A DNA stretch of 64,000 nucleotides from Rubrobacter calidifluminis. GTDB lineage: Bacteria; Actinomycetota; Rubrobacteria; Rubrobacterales; Rubrobacteraceae. Of this stretch, positions 52,660 to 60,704 are shown one piece after another. Positions within the stretch are counted from its first letter, which is position 1. The number at the start of each line of letters is the position of its first letter. Location of the stretch: NCBI RefSeq assembly GCF_028617075.1, contig NZ_JAQKGV010000001.1, forward strand, positions 1 to 64,000. Reading direction: 5' to 3'. A program made the position numbers and the translations under genes. Below the pieces are notes generated by a model. It was not told the DNA's origin, made no database searches, and saw only the letters and a program-made list of their open reading frames with translations.

Positions 52660-53375
52660 TGGCTGGCCCGCGGGTTGCAGTAGAAGACCTCCTCGACGCC
52701 TCCGGGCTCCTCGCGGATTGGGGAGTGCTGGCCCGGCTGCCGGGCATACTCCTGGTCAACCTGATCCTCTCGGGAGACAACGCGGTGGTCATCGCTCTCG
52801 CAGCGCGAACCCTCAAGGACCGGCAGCGGCGCCGGGCCATCGTGTACGGTTCCGCCGGCGCCGTAGGCCTGAGGATCCTGTTCGCCGGCTTCATCTCCCT
52901 GCTCCTCGAGCTCCCCTTCCTGCAGGCGGCGGGCGCGCTGCTTCTGCTCTGGATCGCCTGGAACCTCTCCGGCGACGACCCCGGTGTAAGCGAGGTAAGG
53001 GCCGGAAGCAGCGTTCTCGGGGCCGTGAAGATCATAATTCTCGCCGATGCGGTGATGTCCCTCGACAACGTTCTGGCCCTGATCGGGGTCTCCGGGGGCA
53101 ACCTGTGGCTGCTCGGGGTCGGGGTGGCGATGACCGTGCCGCTCGTGGTCTGGGGCAGCTCCTTCCTTACCTCTCTGCTGGAGCGGTGGACCTGGCTGAT
53201 CTACGCCGGGACGGGCCTTCTGGTCTGGGTCGCCGCCGGGATGTTCCTGGACGACAGCGCGATCCGGGCCCTCGTCGACGTTCCCGCACGCCTTGAGGAT
53301 GCCATCGGGCTGGCCGCCGCCGCGTTCTTCGTCGCCTCCAGCTGGCTCGTGCGACGCGGCAGGGGTAGTGCGTGA
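52659..53375 (+). CDS. TerC family membrane protein (second of tandem pair)
   Basis: This 238-residue paralogue of the preceding protein has the motifs LILSGDNAVVIALAARTLKD and AVMSLDNVLALIGVSGGNLW. The two are about equally long and clearly homologous, so a tandem duplication or heterodimer is likely. ATG 52659 overlaps the previous stop, indicating coupled translation. A metal-efflux role is the family expectation. Confidence 0.88.
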   Translation: MAGPRVAVEDLLDASGLLADWGVLARLPGILLVNLILSGDNAVVIALAARTLKDRQRRRAIVYGSAGAVGLRILFAGFISLLLELPFLQAAGALLLLWIAWNLSGDDPGVSEVRAGSSVLGAVKIIILADAVMSLDNVLALIGVSGGNLWLLGVGVAMTVPLVVWGSSFLTSLLERWTWLIYAGTGLLVWVAAGMFLDDSAIRALVDVPARLEDAIGLAAAAFFVASSWLVRRGRGSA

Positions 53376-53380
53376 TCTCC

Positions 53381-54325
53381 TCAGAAGACGATGACCACCC
53401 GGCCCCGCAGGCCACCGGCGTCCATCACGCGCTGGGCTTCGGCCGCCTCCTCCGGCGGGTACTCGCCGGCGACGCGCAGCCTCAGCCTGCCCTTCGAGGC
53501 GAGACGACGCAGCTCCTCCAGCCAGTCCGTCCGCTCGAGTACCCTGAAGACCATCACCGGCTCCACCCGGATCCCTCGCTCCGGCTGCTCCGGACGCCAG
53601 CCGCGAACCGTGATCATGCCTCCACTATCGCGGACGGCCCCAATCGCCCGCTCGTGCAGCAGCGCGGTGTCGAAGAGGCCGTCGGCCCCTTCGGGCGCCA
53701 CCTCCCGTACCGCCGTGGCGAAGTCCTCCCCGCGCGGGACGACCACGTCCGCCCCGTATGACCTGACCAGATCTTCGTCTTCCGGCCTGGCGTCCGCGAT
53801 GATCCGCAGGCCCGCCTCCTTTGCGAGCCCGATGACGTAGGAGGCGAGGAGCCCAGCCCCGCCCGTCACCGCGAGCGTCTGCCCGGGTTCGAGCGCGAGG
53901 GTCTCGAGCCCCAGCCTGGCCGTGAGCCCGTTCATCGGCAGGGTCGAGGCCTGCTGCAGCGTGGCACCCTCCGGGATCGGCACCACGGAGGCCGCCGGAA
54001 CCACGATGAACTCCGCCTGCGCCCCGCCCTCGGGTCTTCGCGGGTTGACCGCGGCCATCACCTCCTCCCCGACCTCGAATCGGTCGACCCCCTCTCCTAC
54101 CGCCTCGACCGTCCCGGCCGCGTCCATCCCCGGCGTCCAGGGCGGAGGGACATCTTCAACGCCCCTCTGCCGGAGCCCGATGTCCGTCGGGTTCACCGCC
54201 GCCGCCCGGACCGCGATCCGAACCTCTCCGGGGCCGGGATCGCGTACCTCCCGCCGTACGACCTCGAGTACCTCGGGACCACCGGGCGCCGTGATGCCCA
54301 CGGCACGCGCTTCCTTCGTGCTCAC
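53381..54325 (-). CDS. NADPH:quinone reductase-like zinc-type alcohol dehydrogenase homologue (MDR family)
   Basis: This 314-residue medium-chain dehydrogenase/reductase lacks the structural zinc cysteines and belongs to the quinone oxidoreductase group. AVGITAPGGPEVLEVVRREV, RAAAVNPTDIGLRQRG and TPGMDAAGTVEAVGEGVDRF form the N-terminal domain. TLAVTGGAGLLASYVIGLAK is the nucleotide-binding loop, and ADARPEDEDLVRSYGADVVV follows. GTG 54325 has GGAGG upstream; the open frame to 54412 is not conserved. It is convergent with the terC pair. Confidence 0.88.
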   Translation of the reverse strand: MSTKEARAVGITAPGGPEVLEVVRREVRDPGPGEVRIAVRAAAVNPTDIGLRQRGVEDVPPPWTPGMDAAGTVEAVGEGVDRFEVGEEVMAAVNPRRPEGGAQAEFIVVPAASVVPIPEGATLQQASTLPMNGLTARLGLETLALEPGQTLAVTGGAGLLASYVIGLAKEAGLRIIADARPEDEDLVRSYGADVVVPRGEDFATAVREVAPEGADGLFDTALLHERAIGAVRDSGGMITVRGWRPEQPERGIRVEPVMVFRVLERTDWLEELRRLASKGRLRLRVAGEYPPEEAAEAQRVMDAGGLRGRVVIVF

Positions 54326-54505
54326 AGAACCTCCTTCTCCCGATGAACCATGCCGGTCGCTTCCCGGTGCTTTCCTTCCATCCCACTCGGGGAAATTCAT
54401 CACCGGAACCACACCTCTTCAAGCATGCCAGATGACCTATCCCCAGGATCTATCGCGCTTCAAACTGTTATTTGTGAAGCAATTAACGGCAGTATGGTTG
54501 CACGC

Positions 54506-54514
54506 TGTTACAAT
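54506..54514 (+). promoter_or_regulatory. Extended -10 promoter (TGTTACAAT) of the small protein gene
   Basis: TG-N-TACAAT is an extended -10 element; no good -35 box is needed or seen. The next bases carry the palindromic operator. Confidence 0.6.
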
Positions 54515-54521
54515 CCAGTAC

Positions 54522-54537
54522 TGGTAATACCAATTGG
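54522..54537. promoter_or_regulatory. GntR/FadR-type operator TGGT-AAT-ACCA
   Basis: TGGTAATACCA (54522-54532) is a perfect palindrome of the same class as at 45906, and starts seven bases after the -10 box. It overlaps a further palindrome CCAATTGG. Confidence 0.72.
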
Positions 54538-54554
54538 GAGAAAAGGAGGTAAAG

Positions 54555-54752
54555 ATGAACAAGACCGGTTCGCGCCTGGTTCGCTTTTTCGAGAGGTTCT
54601 CCCCGAGCGCGCAGATGTTCCGTGGCACGAGCCGTGGGCTCGGGAGGGGGCGGGGGGCGCGGCTCGCGGACGTTCCCGACGAGGAGAGCTCGGAGAAGGC
54701 GTACTACGAGCAGGAGTTCAGGGAGCTGGTCCGTCAGTTGAAGAAGGGGTAA
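54555..54752 (+). CDS. 65-residue protein of unknown function under operator control
   Basis: This 65-residue protein starts at ATG after AAAGGAGG. It has a basic N-terminal half (NKTGSRLVRFFERFSPSAQMF, then a Gly/Arg run) and an acidic C-terminal helix (DEESSEKAYYEQEFRELVRQLKKG). There is no signal or membrane segment, and no family is recognised. It has its own promoter, an operator like that of the oxidoreductase operon, and its own terminator, so it is expressed as a single regulated message. It is probably a real gene whose role is linked to that regulon. Confidence 0.7.
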   Translation: MNKTGSRLVRFFERFSPSAQMFRGTSRGLGRGRGARLADVPDEESSEKAYYEQEFRELVRQLKKG

Positions 54753-54778
54753 CCCCCTTTTTCTCTCGGGCGATCGCT

Positions 54779-54804
54779 GGCGGGGCGCCTTGCCCCGCCT
54801 TTTT
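54779..54804 (+). terminator. Rho-independent terminator after the small protein gene
   Basis: GGCGGGGC and GCCCCGCC form an eight-bp stem with a five-base loop, followed by TTTTT. Confidence 0.92.
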
Positions 54805-55307
54805 CAACGTTTTATGGAGGCGATGACTGCCTCTGCCGTTTTGCGGGCGCGGTCCGGGTTGCTCCAGGCGTCGAGACGGCTGGAGACCTCCAGGCGCGTC
54901 CAGGGGGAGGTCCACACCACCTGATCTCCGACGGTGAGCCTTAGGGGTTCGTCGAGTTCGCAGGTGCCGAAGTCGCTACCCGGTGGGTATTCGAGTATGT
55001 GTTCCCCCGCGCACTCCTCGGCGACGAGGTCCGCGGCGGTTTTATCGGGGGAGATGTGGAAATCGAAGGAGTCGCGGGGTGCGGGCCAGTGGGTTATGAC
55101 GATGCCGTCTTTCCCGAGGACGCTCACGACCCTCCTGTACCCCCGCAGGTGTTTCGGGAGGGGATGTGGGAGGTCGAGCTCGTGGTCGTGGAGACGGCGG
55201 CGCAGTTCGGCGTAGAAGGTCTCGAAGTACTCGGTTATCCGGGAGCGGAGCTCTTCCAGGGTCTCGTCGTCCATCTCTCCGAGCGACACCCTGCGTCCCT
55301 CGAGCAT
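54804..55307 (-). CDS. Hypothetical protein in the GntR regulator operon
   Basis: This 167-residue soluble protein begins MLEGRRVSLGEMDDETLEEL with a charged helix, then a beta-rich part (VVSVLGKDGIVITHWPAPRD, PLRLTVGDQVVWTSPWTRLE) and ends in a helix (ARKTAEAVIASIKR). No family recognised. It starts three bases after the stop of the small HTH gene, so it is the third gene of an operon with the GntR regulator and that HTH protein. Confidence 0.6.
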   Translation of the reverse strand: MLEGRRVSLGEMDDETLEELRSRITEYFETFYAELRRRLHDHELDLPHPLPKHLRGYRRVVSVLGKDGIVITHWPAPRDSFDFHISPDKTAADLVAEECAGEHILEYPPGSDFGTCELDEPLRLTVGDQVVWTSPWTRLEVSSRLDAWSNPDRARKTAEAVIASIKR

Positions 55308-55310
55308 GGC

Positions 55311-55571
55311 TCAGATCTCGTAGCCCAGGTCCTCTGGTCTCAGGTCCGGGTCCACCGGTGGTGGGGGAGAGGGGTGGGTGGTGAGGGTCTGGGCCTCGAT
55401 GCCGAGGGCCTCCGCCAGGCTCTGCGTGACGCTGTCCTTCACCTCCGTGCGGGGGGTGGCCTCCAGCCCGACAACCACGCCGGGGTTCAGGCATATGGCG
55501 TCGGCCAGCTCCTCCCTGGAGAGGGAGGCCCTCTTTCGCGCCTCCTTCAGCAGTGCTCCGTCAACCTTCAC
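55311..55571 (-). CDS. Small XRE-type helix-turn-helix protein
   Basis: This 86-residue protein has an HTH (GALLKEARKRASLSREELAD, then NPGVVVGLEATPRTEV and AEALGIEAQTLT) and a proline-rich C-terminus. It resembles the HTH protein at 45540-45851, which lies just before the oxidoreductase operon. It follows the GntR gene by 27 bases. Confidence 0.65.
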   Translation of the reverse strand: MKVDGALLKEARKRASLSREELADAICLNPGVVVGLEATPRTEVKDSVTQSLAEALGIEAQTLTTHPSPPPPVDPDLRPEDLGYEI

Positions 55572-55598
55572 CGCCGCACCTCCCGTGACGGATCTGAT

Positions 55599-56336
55599 TC
55601 ACGTTCGCTCCCCGGGGTCCAGCTTCGGCCTGAAGCTCCTCGCCACGTCCTCTATGTGGCGTGCCATCGCGCGCTGGGCCGCGTCCCTGTCGCGCCGCCT
55701 GACCGCCTCGAAGACCTCCCGGTTGCCCTGCAGGGAGTGCTTCGAGCGCTCGCCGTCGGAGAAGGGGCGTTCGTAGGCCTTCTCCAGCAGGTCGTTTATG
55801 ATCTCGAGTATCTGCTCTATCACCGTGTTGTGGGTCGCCTGGGCCAGGAGGCTGTGGAACTCTGCGTCCTCGTCGGCCGTGGGCTCACCCTTGCGGACCT
55901 TCTCCTCCTGGCGGGCGAGGATCTCCTCGAGGGATCTCAGATCTTCCTCGGTCGCCCGGTCGGCGGCCTTTCTCGCTATCTGCGGCTCGAAGAAGAGCCG
56001 GGCGTCCATCAGCTCCTCGCGCAGTTGGGCCCTGCTGCGCAGTATCCGGGCTATCGGGGCGACCAGGTGTTCGGTGGTGATCTCGCGCACGAAGTTGCCG
56101 CCGCCGTGACGGCTCTCCACCAGCCCAGCGGCCTCCAGCTGCCGGATGGCTTCCCGGATCACCGCCCGCCCGACGTCGAACTGCTCCGCGAGCTTCCGTT
56201 CCGGAGGGAGCGGCTGGCCCGGCTTCAGCTCCCCGCTCAGGATCGAGTCGCGGATCCTGGCGGCTATCTCTATGTAGAGCTTGCGGCGCTTGGCGGGTGC
56301 GGTAGTCTGGTTCACCCCTTCGACATCTCCGCTCAC
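55599..56336 (-). CDS. FadR-subfamily GntR transcription regulator (FCD domain)
   Basis: This 245-residue regulator has an N-terminal winged helix (LYIEIAARIRDSILSGELKP, PPERKLAEQFDVGRAVIREA, LEAAGLVESRHGGGNFV). Its C-terminal all-helical FCD ligand domain (ELMDARLFFEPQIARKAADR, EFHSLLAQATHNTVIEQILE) bears the metal-binding His residues typical of the family. FCD regulators such as PdhR, LldR and GlcC sense 2-oxo or hydroxy acids and bind TNGTNNNACNA sites. Three such sites lie in this window at 44933, 45906 and 54522, which makes it the best candidate for controlling them. It is divergent from guaB3. Confidence 0.9.
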   Translation of the reverse strand: MSGDVEGVNQTTAPAKRRKLYIEIAARIRDSILSGELKPGQPLPPERKLAEQFDVGRAVIREAIRQLEAAGLVESRHGGGNFVREITTEHLVAPIARILRSRAQLREELMDARLFFEPQIARKAADRATEEDLRSLEEILARQEEKVRKGEPTADEDAEFHSLLAQATHNTVIEQILEIINDLLEKAYERPFSDGERSKHSLQGNREVFEAVRRRDRDAAQRAMARHIEDVARSFRPKLDPGERT

Positions 56337-56382
56337 GTCGGTAATATATCATGCGGTGGTAATGGAGCCCGTTTGCCGTTCT

Positions 56383-56392
56383 ATACTGGTAT
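56383..56392. promoter_or_regulatory. Palindrome ATAC-TG-GTAT between gntR and guaB3
   Basis: A perfect 4-bp inverted repeat (ATACTGGTAT), within an imperfect CTATA/TATAG, lies 47 bases upstream of the GntR start. The minus strand reads ATACCA, the half site of the operators above, so it may be an autoregulation site. Confidence 0.35.
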
Positions 56393-56409
56393 ATAGTCTT
56401 CTTGACCCT

Positions 56410-56500
56410 CCGCAGGTGTCGGGATAGCATGGCGGGGACTTGCGGTACCCAACGGAGAGAAGAGCGGTAGGCCCACGGAACTGCCCCGCCCGTGGGCTTT
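56410..56500 (+). ncRNA. Structured guaB3 leader with complementary hairpin loops, possible attenuator
   Basis: CCGCA (56410-56414) and TGCGG (56441-56445) enclose a loop with GGCGGGG (56431-56437). A second hairpin GCCCACG/CGTGGGC (56471-56477, 56491-56497), followed by TTTAGT, has CCCCGCC (56484-56490) in its loop. The two loops are perfectly complementary over seven bases. It could be a loop-loop tertiary fold or a terminator/antiterminator switch. No known class was recognised. Confidence 0.5.
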
Positions 56501-56529
56501 AGTGTATCCCCGAGCGAAAGGTTGTGCTG

Positions 56530-57690
56530 ATGGACATTGAGATCGGGAAAGGAAAGACCGCGCGCAGGGCCTACGGGCTGGACGAGATCGCGATAGTACC
56601 CAGCCGCAGGACGCGCGACCCCGAGGACATAGACATCTCCTGGACGCTCGGCGACCTGCGGCTCGACCTGCCGTGTCTCGCCGCCGCGCTCGACGCGGCG
56701 GTCGACCCGAAGACCGCCGGGATCATAGGTTCGCTCGGCGGGCTCGCCGTTTTGAACCTGGAGGGCATCCAGACCCGCTACGAAGATCCGGGCCCGGTCT
56801 TCGAGGAGATAGCTAGCCTCCCCGATACCAAGGCCACCCGCGTCATGCAGGAGCTCTACTCGGAGCCGATAAAGGAGGAGCTAATCTTCCGGCGGGTGCA
56901 GGAGATAAAGGAGCAGGGCGTGATCGCCGCGGCTTCGCTCACCCCGCAGCGGGTCGAGAAGTACCACCGGGCGGCGATCGAGGCCGGGCTCGACGTGCTC
57001 GTCATACAGGGCACGGTCGTCTCGGCCGAGCACGTCTCGAGCCGGGTCGAGCCGCTGAACCTGATGGAGTTCATCCCCTCGGTGGGCGTACCCGTGATCG
57101 TCGGCGGGTGTGCGAGCTACTCGACCGCTTTGCACCTGATGCGTACCGGGGCCGTCGGCGTCTTGGTGGGCGTCGGGCCCGGGCGCATCTGCACCACCCG
57201 CGGCGTGCTCGGGGTGGGGGTGCCGCAGGCCACCGCGATAGCCGACGCCGCCTCGGCCCGGATGCGGCACTACCTGGAGACCGGCGAGTACGTCAACGTT
57301 ATCGCCGACGGCGGGATGCGCACCGGCGGCGAGATTGCCAAGGCGATAGCCTGCGGGGCCGACGCGGTGATGCTCGGGAGCGCCTTCGCCAAGGCCGAGG
57401 AGGCGCCCGGGAGAGGCTATTCGTGGGGTATGGCGACCTTCCATCCCACCCTGCCGCGCGGCACCCGGATAAAGACCGAGACCGTCGGAACACTCAAGGA
57501 GATACTGGTCGGCCCCGCCCACGAGAACGACGGCACCCTGAACCTCATGGGCGCTCTGAGGACCAGCATGGCCACCACCGGCTACCAGAACATCAAGGAG
57601 TTCCAGAAGGCCGAGGTGATGGTCGCTCCGTCGCTCGCCACCGAAGGCAAGCTCGAGCAGCGTACCCAGCGGGTCGGGATGGGGAGGTAG
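56530..57690 (+). CDS. guaB3: GuaB3 family IMP dehydrogenase-like protein
   Basis: This 386-residue TIM-barrel protein belongs to the GuaB3 branch found in actinobacteria and cyanobacteria, now associated with GMP reductase-type or IMP dehydrogenase-type purine interconversion. [20 protein letters not shown] is the N-terminal signature. [20 protein letters not shown] holds the active Cys221. [20 protein letters not shown] and [20 protein letters not shown] follow. The CBS pair of true GuaB is absent. ATG 56530 is chosen, eight bases after AAAGG. The guaA gene follows by nine bases, and a structured leader precedes it. Confidence 0.9.
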   Translation: MDIEIGKGKTARRAYGLDEIAIVPSRRTRDPEDIDISWTLGDLRLDLPCLAAALDAAVDPKTAGIIGSLGGLAVLNLEGIQTRYEDPGPVFEEIASLPDTKATRVMQELYSEPIKEELIFRRVQEIKEQGVIAAASLTPQRVEKYHRAAIEAGLDVLVIQGTVVSAEHVSSRVEPLNLMEFIPSVGVPVIVGGCASYSTALHLMRTGAVGVLVGVGPGRICTTRGVLGVGVPQATAIADAASARMRHYLETGEYVNVIADGGMRTGGEIAKAIACGADAVMLGSAFAKAEEAPGRGYSWGMATFHPTLPRGTRIKTETVGTLKEILVGPAHENDGTLNLMGALRTSMATTGYQNIKEFQKAEVMVAPSLATEGKLEQRTQRVGMGR

Positions 57691-57699
57691 GGTCTTCCC

Positions 57700-59220
57700 T
57701 TGATCCTCGTCCTCGACTTCGGTGGTCAGTACGCCCAGCTCATCGCGCGCCGGGTGCGCGAGTGCCGGGTCTTCTCCGAGCTCGTCCCCTACGACACCCC
57801 GATCGAGGAGATAAAGCGCAAGGACCCGGAGGGCATAATCCTCTCCGGGGGACCGAGCAGCGTCTACGAAGAGGGGGCCCCGCGGGTGGACCCGGCGCTC
57901 TTCGAGCTCGGTGTCCCGATACTCGGGATCTGCTACGGGATGCAGCTCATGGCGCTCGAGATGGGCGGGAAGGTGGGGGCCGTCCAGATCCGGGAGTACG
58001 GCCCCTCTGAGATCGAGGTGAGAGATCACCGGGTCCTCTTCGCCGACACCCCGGAGAGACAGCGGGTCTGGATGAGCCACGGGGACGCGGTCTTGAGTGC
58101 TCCGGAGGGTTTCGAGGTTACGGCCGGGACCTCCTCCACGCCTGTGGTCGCCTTCGAGGAGACCTCGAAGGGGCGTTACGGGGTGCAGTTCCACCCCGAG
58201 GTGCGGCACACCGAGTACGGGATGGAGATCCTCAAGAACTTCCTCTTCGAGGCGTGCGAGTGCCGGGCCGAGTGGACCCCGGTCAACATCATCACCGAGG
58301 CGACGGAGAGGATAAGGGAGCAGGTCGGTGACGCGAGGGTCATAGCCGCCCTCTCCGGCGGGGTAGACTCGGCGACCGCGGCGATGCTCGTCTACCGGGC
58401 CATCGGCGACAACCTGACCTGCGTCTTCGTCGACCACGGGCTGTTGCGCGAGAACGAGGCCGAACAGGTCATGGAGGCGTTCACGGAGAACTACGAGATA
58501 CCTCTGATCCACGTGGACGCCACCCGGCGCTTTCTGGACAGGCTCGCCGGCGTCACCGACCCGGAGAAGAAGCGCAAGATCGTCGGCGAGGAGTTCATCC
58601 GCACCTTCGAGGAGGAGGCCCGTAGGATAGAGGACGCCAGGTTTCTGGTGCAGGGGACGCTCTACTCGGACGTGATCGAGAGCGGGACCCGCGACGCCGC
58701 CCGGATAAAGAGCCACCACAACGTAGGGGGGCTGCCGGAGGTGATGGACCTCGAGCTCGTCGAGCCTTTGCGCAACCTCTTCAAGGACGAGGTCCGGGTG
58801 ATCGCCGAGGAGCTCGGGATGCCCGAGCGGCTGGTGTGGCGCCAGCCCTTCCCGGGACCGGGGCTCGCGATCCGGATAATAGGCGAGGTCACCGCCGAGA
58901 GGCTCGAGATCCTGCGCCGGGCCGACGCCGTTTTGCAGGATGAGATCCGCGCGGCCGGCTACTACCGCAAACTCTGGCAAAGCTTCGCTGTTCTGCCGGC
59001 GGTGCAGTCGGTCGGGGTGATGGGCGATGCCCGCACCTACGCCTACCCGATCGTGATCCGGGCCGTAACCTCCGACGATGCGATGACCGCCGACTGGGCC
59101 CGTCTGCCCTACGATCTCCTGGAGCGCATCTCGAACCGCATCATAAACGAGGTGCCCGGGGTGAACCGGGTGGCGCTCGACATAACCAGCAAGCCGCCCG
59201 GCACGATAGAGTGGGAGTGA
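57700..59220 (+). CDS. guaA: GMP synthase (glutamine-hydrolysing)
   Basis: This 506-residue enzyme aminates XMP to GMP. The class I glutaminase domain has [20 protein letters not shown], the nucleophile Cys78 in [15 protein letters not shown], and FHPEV (164-168) with the His/Glu of the triad. The ATP pyrophosphatase domain has SGGVDS at 219-224. The C-terminal dimerisation domain includes [15 protein letters not shown] and ends [18 protein letters not shown], the usual terminus. TTG 57700 begins nine bases after guaB3, so guaB3-guaA form an operon for guanine nucleotides. Confidence 0.97.
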   Translation: MILVLDFGGQYAQLIARRVRECRVFSELVPYDTPIEEIKRKDPEGIILSGGPSSVYEEGAPRVDPALFELGVPILGICYGMQLMALEMGGKVGAVQIREYGPSEIEVRDHRVLFADTPERQRVWMSHGDAVLSAPEGFEVTAGTSSTPVVAFEETSKGRYGVQFHPEVRHTEYGMEILKNFLFEACECRAEWTPVNIITEATERIREQVGDARVIAALSGGVDSATAAMLVYRAIGDNLTCVFVDHGLLRENEAEQVMEAFTENYEIPLIHVDATRRFLDRLAGVTDPEKKRKIVGEEFIRTFEEEARRIEDARFLVQGTLYSDVIESGTRDAARIKSHHNVGGLPEVMDLELVEPLRNLFKDEVRVIAEELGMPERLVWRQPFPGPGLAIRIIGEVTAERLEILRRADAVLQDEIRAAGYYRKLWQSFAVLPAVQSVGVMGDARTYAYPIVIRAVTSDDAMTADWARLPYDLLERISNRIINEVPGVNRVALDITSKPPGTIEWE

Positions 59221-59768
59221 GCGGGGATACCCCACTCGGGACAGACCCGGTGGAGGTCGTCCCCTACGACCCGCGCTGGCCGCGGATGTTCGAGGAGGAG
59301 CGGCAGCGGATACTGGGCGCGCTCGGCCCTCGCGCCCTGGAGGTGGAGCATATCGGCTCTACCGCAGTCCCCGGTCTCGCCGCGAAGCCCGTCATAGACA
59401 TCATGGTCGGTGTCGGGACGCTCAATGACGCCCCGGCGTGTATCGGGGCGCTTGAGGCGCTCGGCTACGAGTATGTATCGGAGTTCGAGCGGGAACTCCC
59501 TGAGAGGCGCTACTTCCGCCGGTTCGGCCCGGACGGCAGGAGGACGCACCAGATACACCTCGTGGAGCGCCGGAACCTCGGCTGGTGGGAGCGGCACGTG
59601 CGGTTCAGGGATTATCTGAGAGCTCACCCGGAGAGCGCCCGCGAGTACGGGGAGCTGAAGATGGAACTCGCCCACCGGTTCTGCCACGACCGTGCCGGCT
59701 ACATGGACGGCAAGGACGCGTTCATGCGGACGCTCGAGCGGCGGGCGCTGGATGAGGGTGGTGCCTGA
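59217..59768 (+). CDS. GrpB/UPF0157 family nucleotidyltransferase-like protein
   Basis: This 183-residue protein has the GrpB pattern [40 protein letters not shown] and IDIMVGV, where the Gly-Ser and acidic residues form a nucleotidyltransferase-like site. [21 protein letters not shown] is also typical. Members are linked with CoaE in some genomes, but the activity is unknown. GTG 59217 overlaps the guaA stop. Confidence 0.88.
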   Translation: MSGDTPLGTDPVEVVPYDPRWPRMFEEERQRILGALGPRALEVEHIGSTAVPGLAAKPVIDIMVGVGTLNDAPACIGALEALGYEYVSEFERELPERRYFRRFGPDGRRTHQIHLVERRNLGWWERHVRFRDYLRAHPESAREYGELKMELAHRFCHDRAGYMDGKDAFMRTLERRALDEGGA

Positions 59769-60573
59769 GGTCCTCCGGGTGATGACCTTCAACGTCCGCG
59801 GCTCGCGGCGCGGGGATGGGGTGAACGCCTGGCGCAACCGCAGCAGGCTCAACGTGGAGGTGATCCGCGACGCCGGTCCGCATCTCATCGGGTTTCAAGA
59901 ACTTCAGCGCGGGAACCTGGACGTCTACAGGCGGAGGCTCCCCGGTTACGAGTGCGTCCTCGGGACGGGATACGAGAACCACAGGCCCTACGCGTTCAAT
60001 GCCATCTTCTACGATCCGCGGATGCTGGATCCGCTGGAGAGGGGCGGATTCTGGCTCTCGGAAACCCCCCAGAGGCGTTCCCGCTCCTGGGGCAGCAGCC
60101 ACGTGCGCTCGGCGAACTGGGTGCGCTTCTGCCTGCCGGATGGGTCGGAGTTCGTACACCTCAACACCCACCTCGACCACAGGAGCGGGAACGCCCGGCT
60201 GAAGGGTGCTGAGCTTATCGTGGGGAAGCTCGGGGAAATTGCAGGGGAAGATCCCGTACTCCTCACCGGTGACTTCAACTGCAACCCCGGCTCGAAGACC
60301 TACAGGGTATTCATCGCAGCAGGATTTACAGACGCCCACCGCGCGGCCGGCAACCCCACGCAGAATACCTTCCACCGCTTCCGCGGGGAGGACTTCGTCC
60401 CGAAAAGACCGGAGGCCGAGGGCAGGCTGGACTGGATACTGATGCGTGGCGGATGGACCCTGCACTCCTGCCACGTCATCCGGCATTCCGACCCACCCCT
60501 CTACCCCAGCGACCACTACCCGGTGCTCACCAGGATTTCGCTCCGGTGGGCGGAACGTCACACTCCATGTTAA
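59752..60573 (+). CDS. Endonuclease/exonuclease/phosphatase family protein
   Basis: This 273-residue protein has the EEP fold. RVMTFNVRGSRRGDG holds the first Asn, LIGFQELQRGNLDVYRR the metal-binding Glu, FVHLNTHLDHRSGNARL the HLD pair, VLLTGDFNCNPGSKTYR the catalytic Asp/Asn, RLDWILMRG the late Asp and YPSDHYPVLTRI the catalytic His. There is no signal peptide, so a cytoplasmic phosphodiesterase or nuclease is likely. ATG 59752 lies within the end of the GrpB-like gene; GTG 59761 is an alternative. Confidence 0.88.
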   Translation: MRVVPEVLRVMTFNVRGSRRGDGVNAWRNRSRLNVEVIRDAGPHLIGFQELQRGNLDVYRRRLPGYECVLGTGYENHRPYAFNAIFYDPRMLDPLERGGFWLSETPQRRSRSWGSSHVRSANWVRFCLPDGSEFVHLNTHLDHRSGNARLKGAELIVGKLGEIAGEDPVLLTGDFNCNPGSKTYRVFIAAGFTDAHRAAGNPTQNTFHRFRGEDFVPKRPEAEGRLDWILMRGGWTLHSCHVIRHSDPPLYPSDHYPVLTRISLRWAERHTPC

Positions 60574-60597
60574 CACAGCTTTAGCGGGCATTTTACG
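60570..60597 (+). promoter_or_regulatory. Three 11-bp-spaced TTAACA-like repeats before pstS, candidate PhoP box
   Basis: TTAACA (60570), TTAGCG (60581) and TTTACG (60592) recur at exactly 11-base intervals in direct orientation. That spacing is the form of Bacillus PhoP boxes (TTAACA repeats). They lie 108-135 bases before pstS. Confidence 0.45.
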
Positions 60598-60704
60598 CTC
60601 ATGAAACCCACGGCCCTCCCTGCTCCCATATCATTCGGCCGCACGCACGGAGAAAGACGATTGAGGGCCTGAGAGACGGGCCGAAGAGAGGAGGCCTCAG
60701 GGAG

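Noticed and set aside
56881..59235. 784-codon minus-strand open frame opposite guaB3 and guaA
   Set aside because: Antisense of two essential, clearly conserved genes; composition is typical of a shadow frame.
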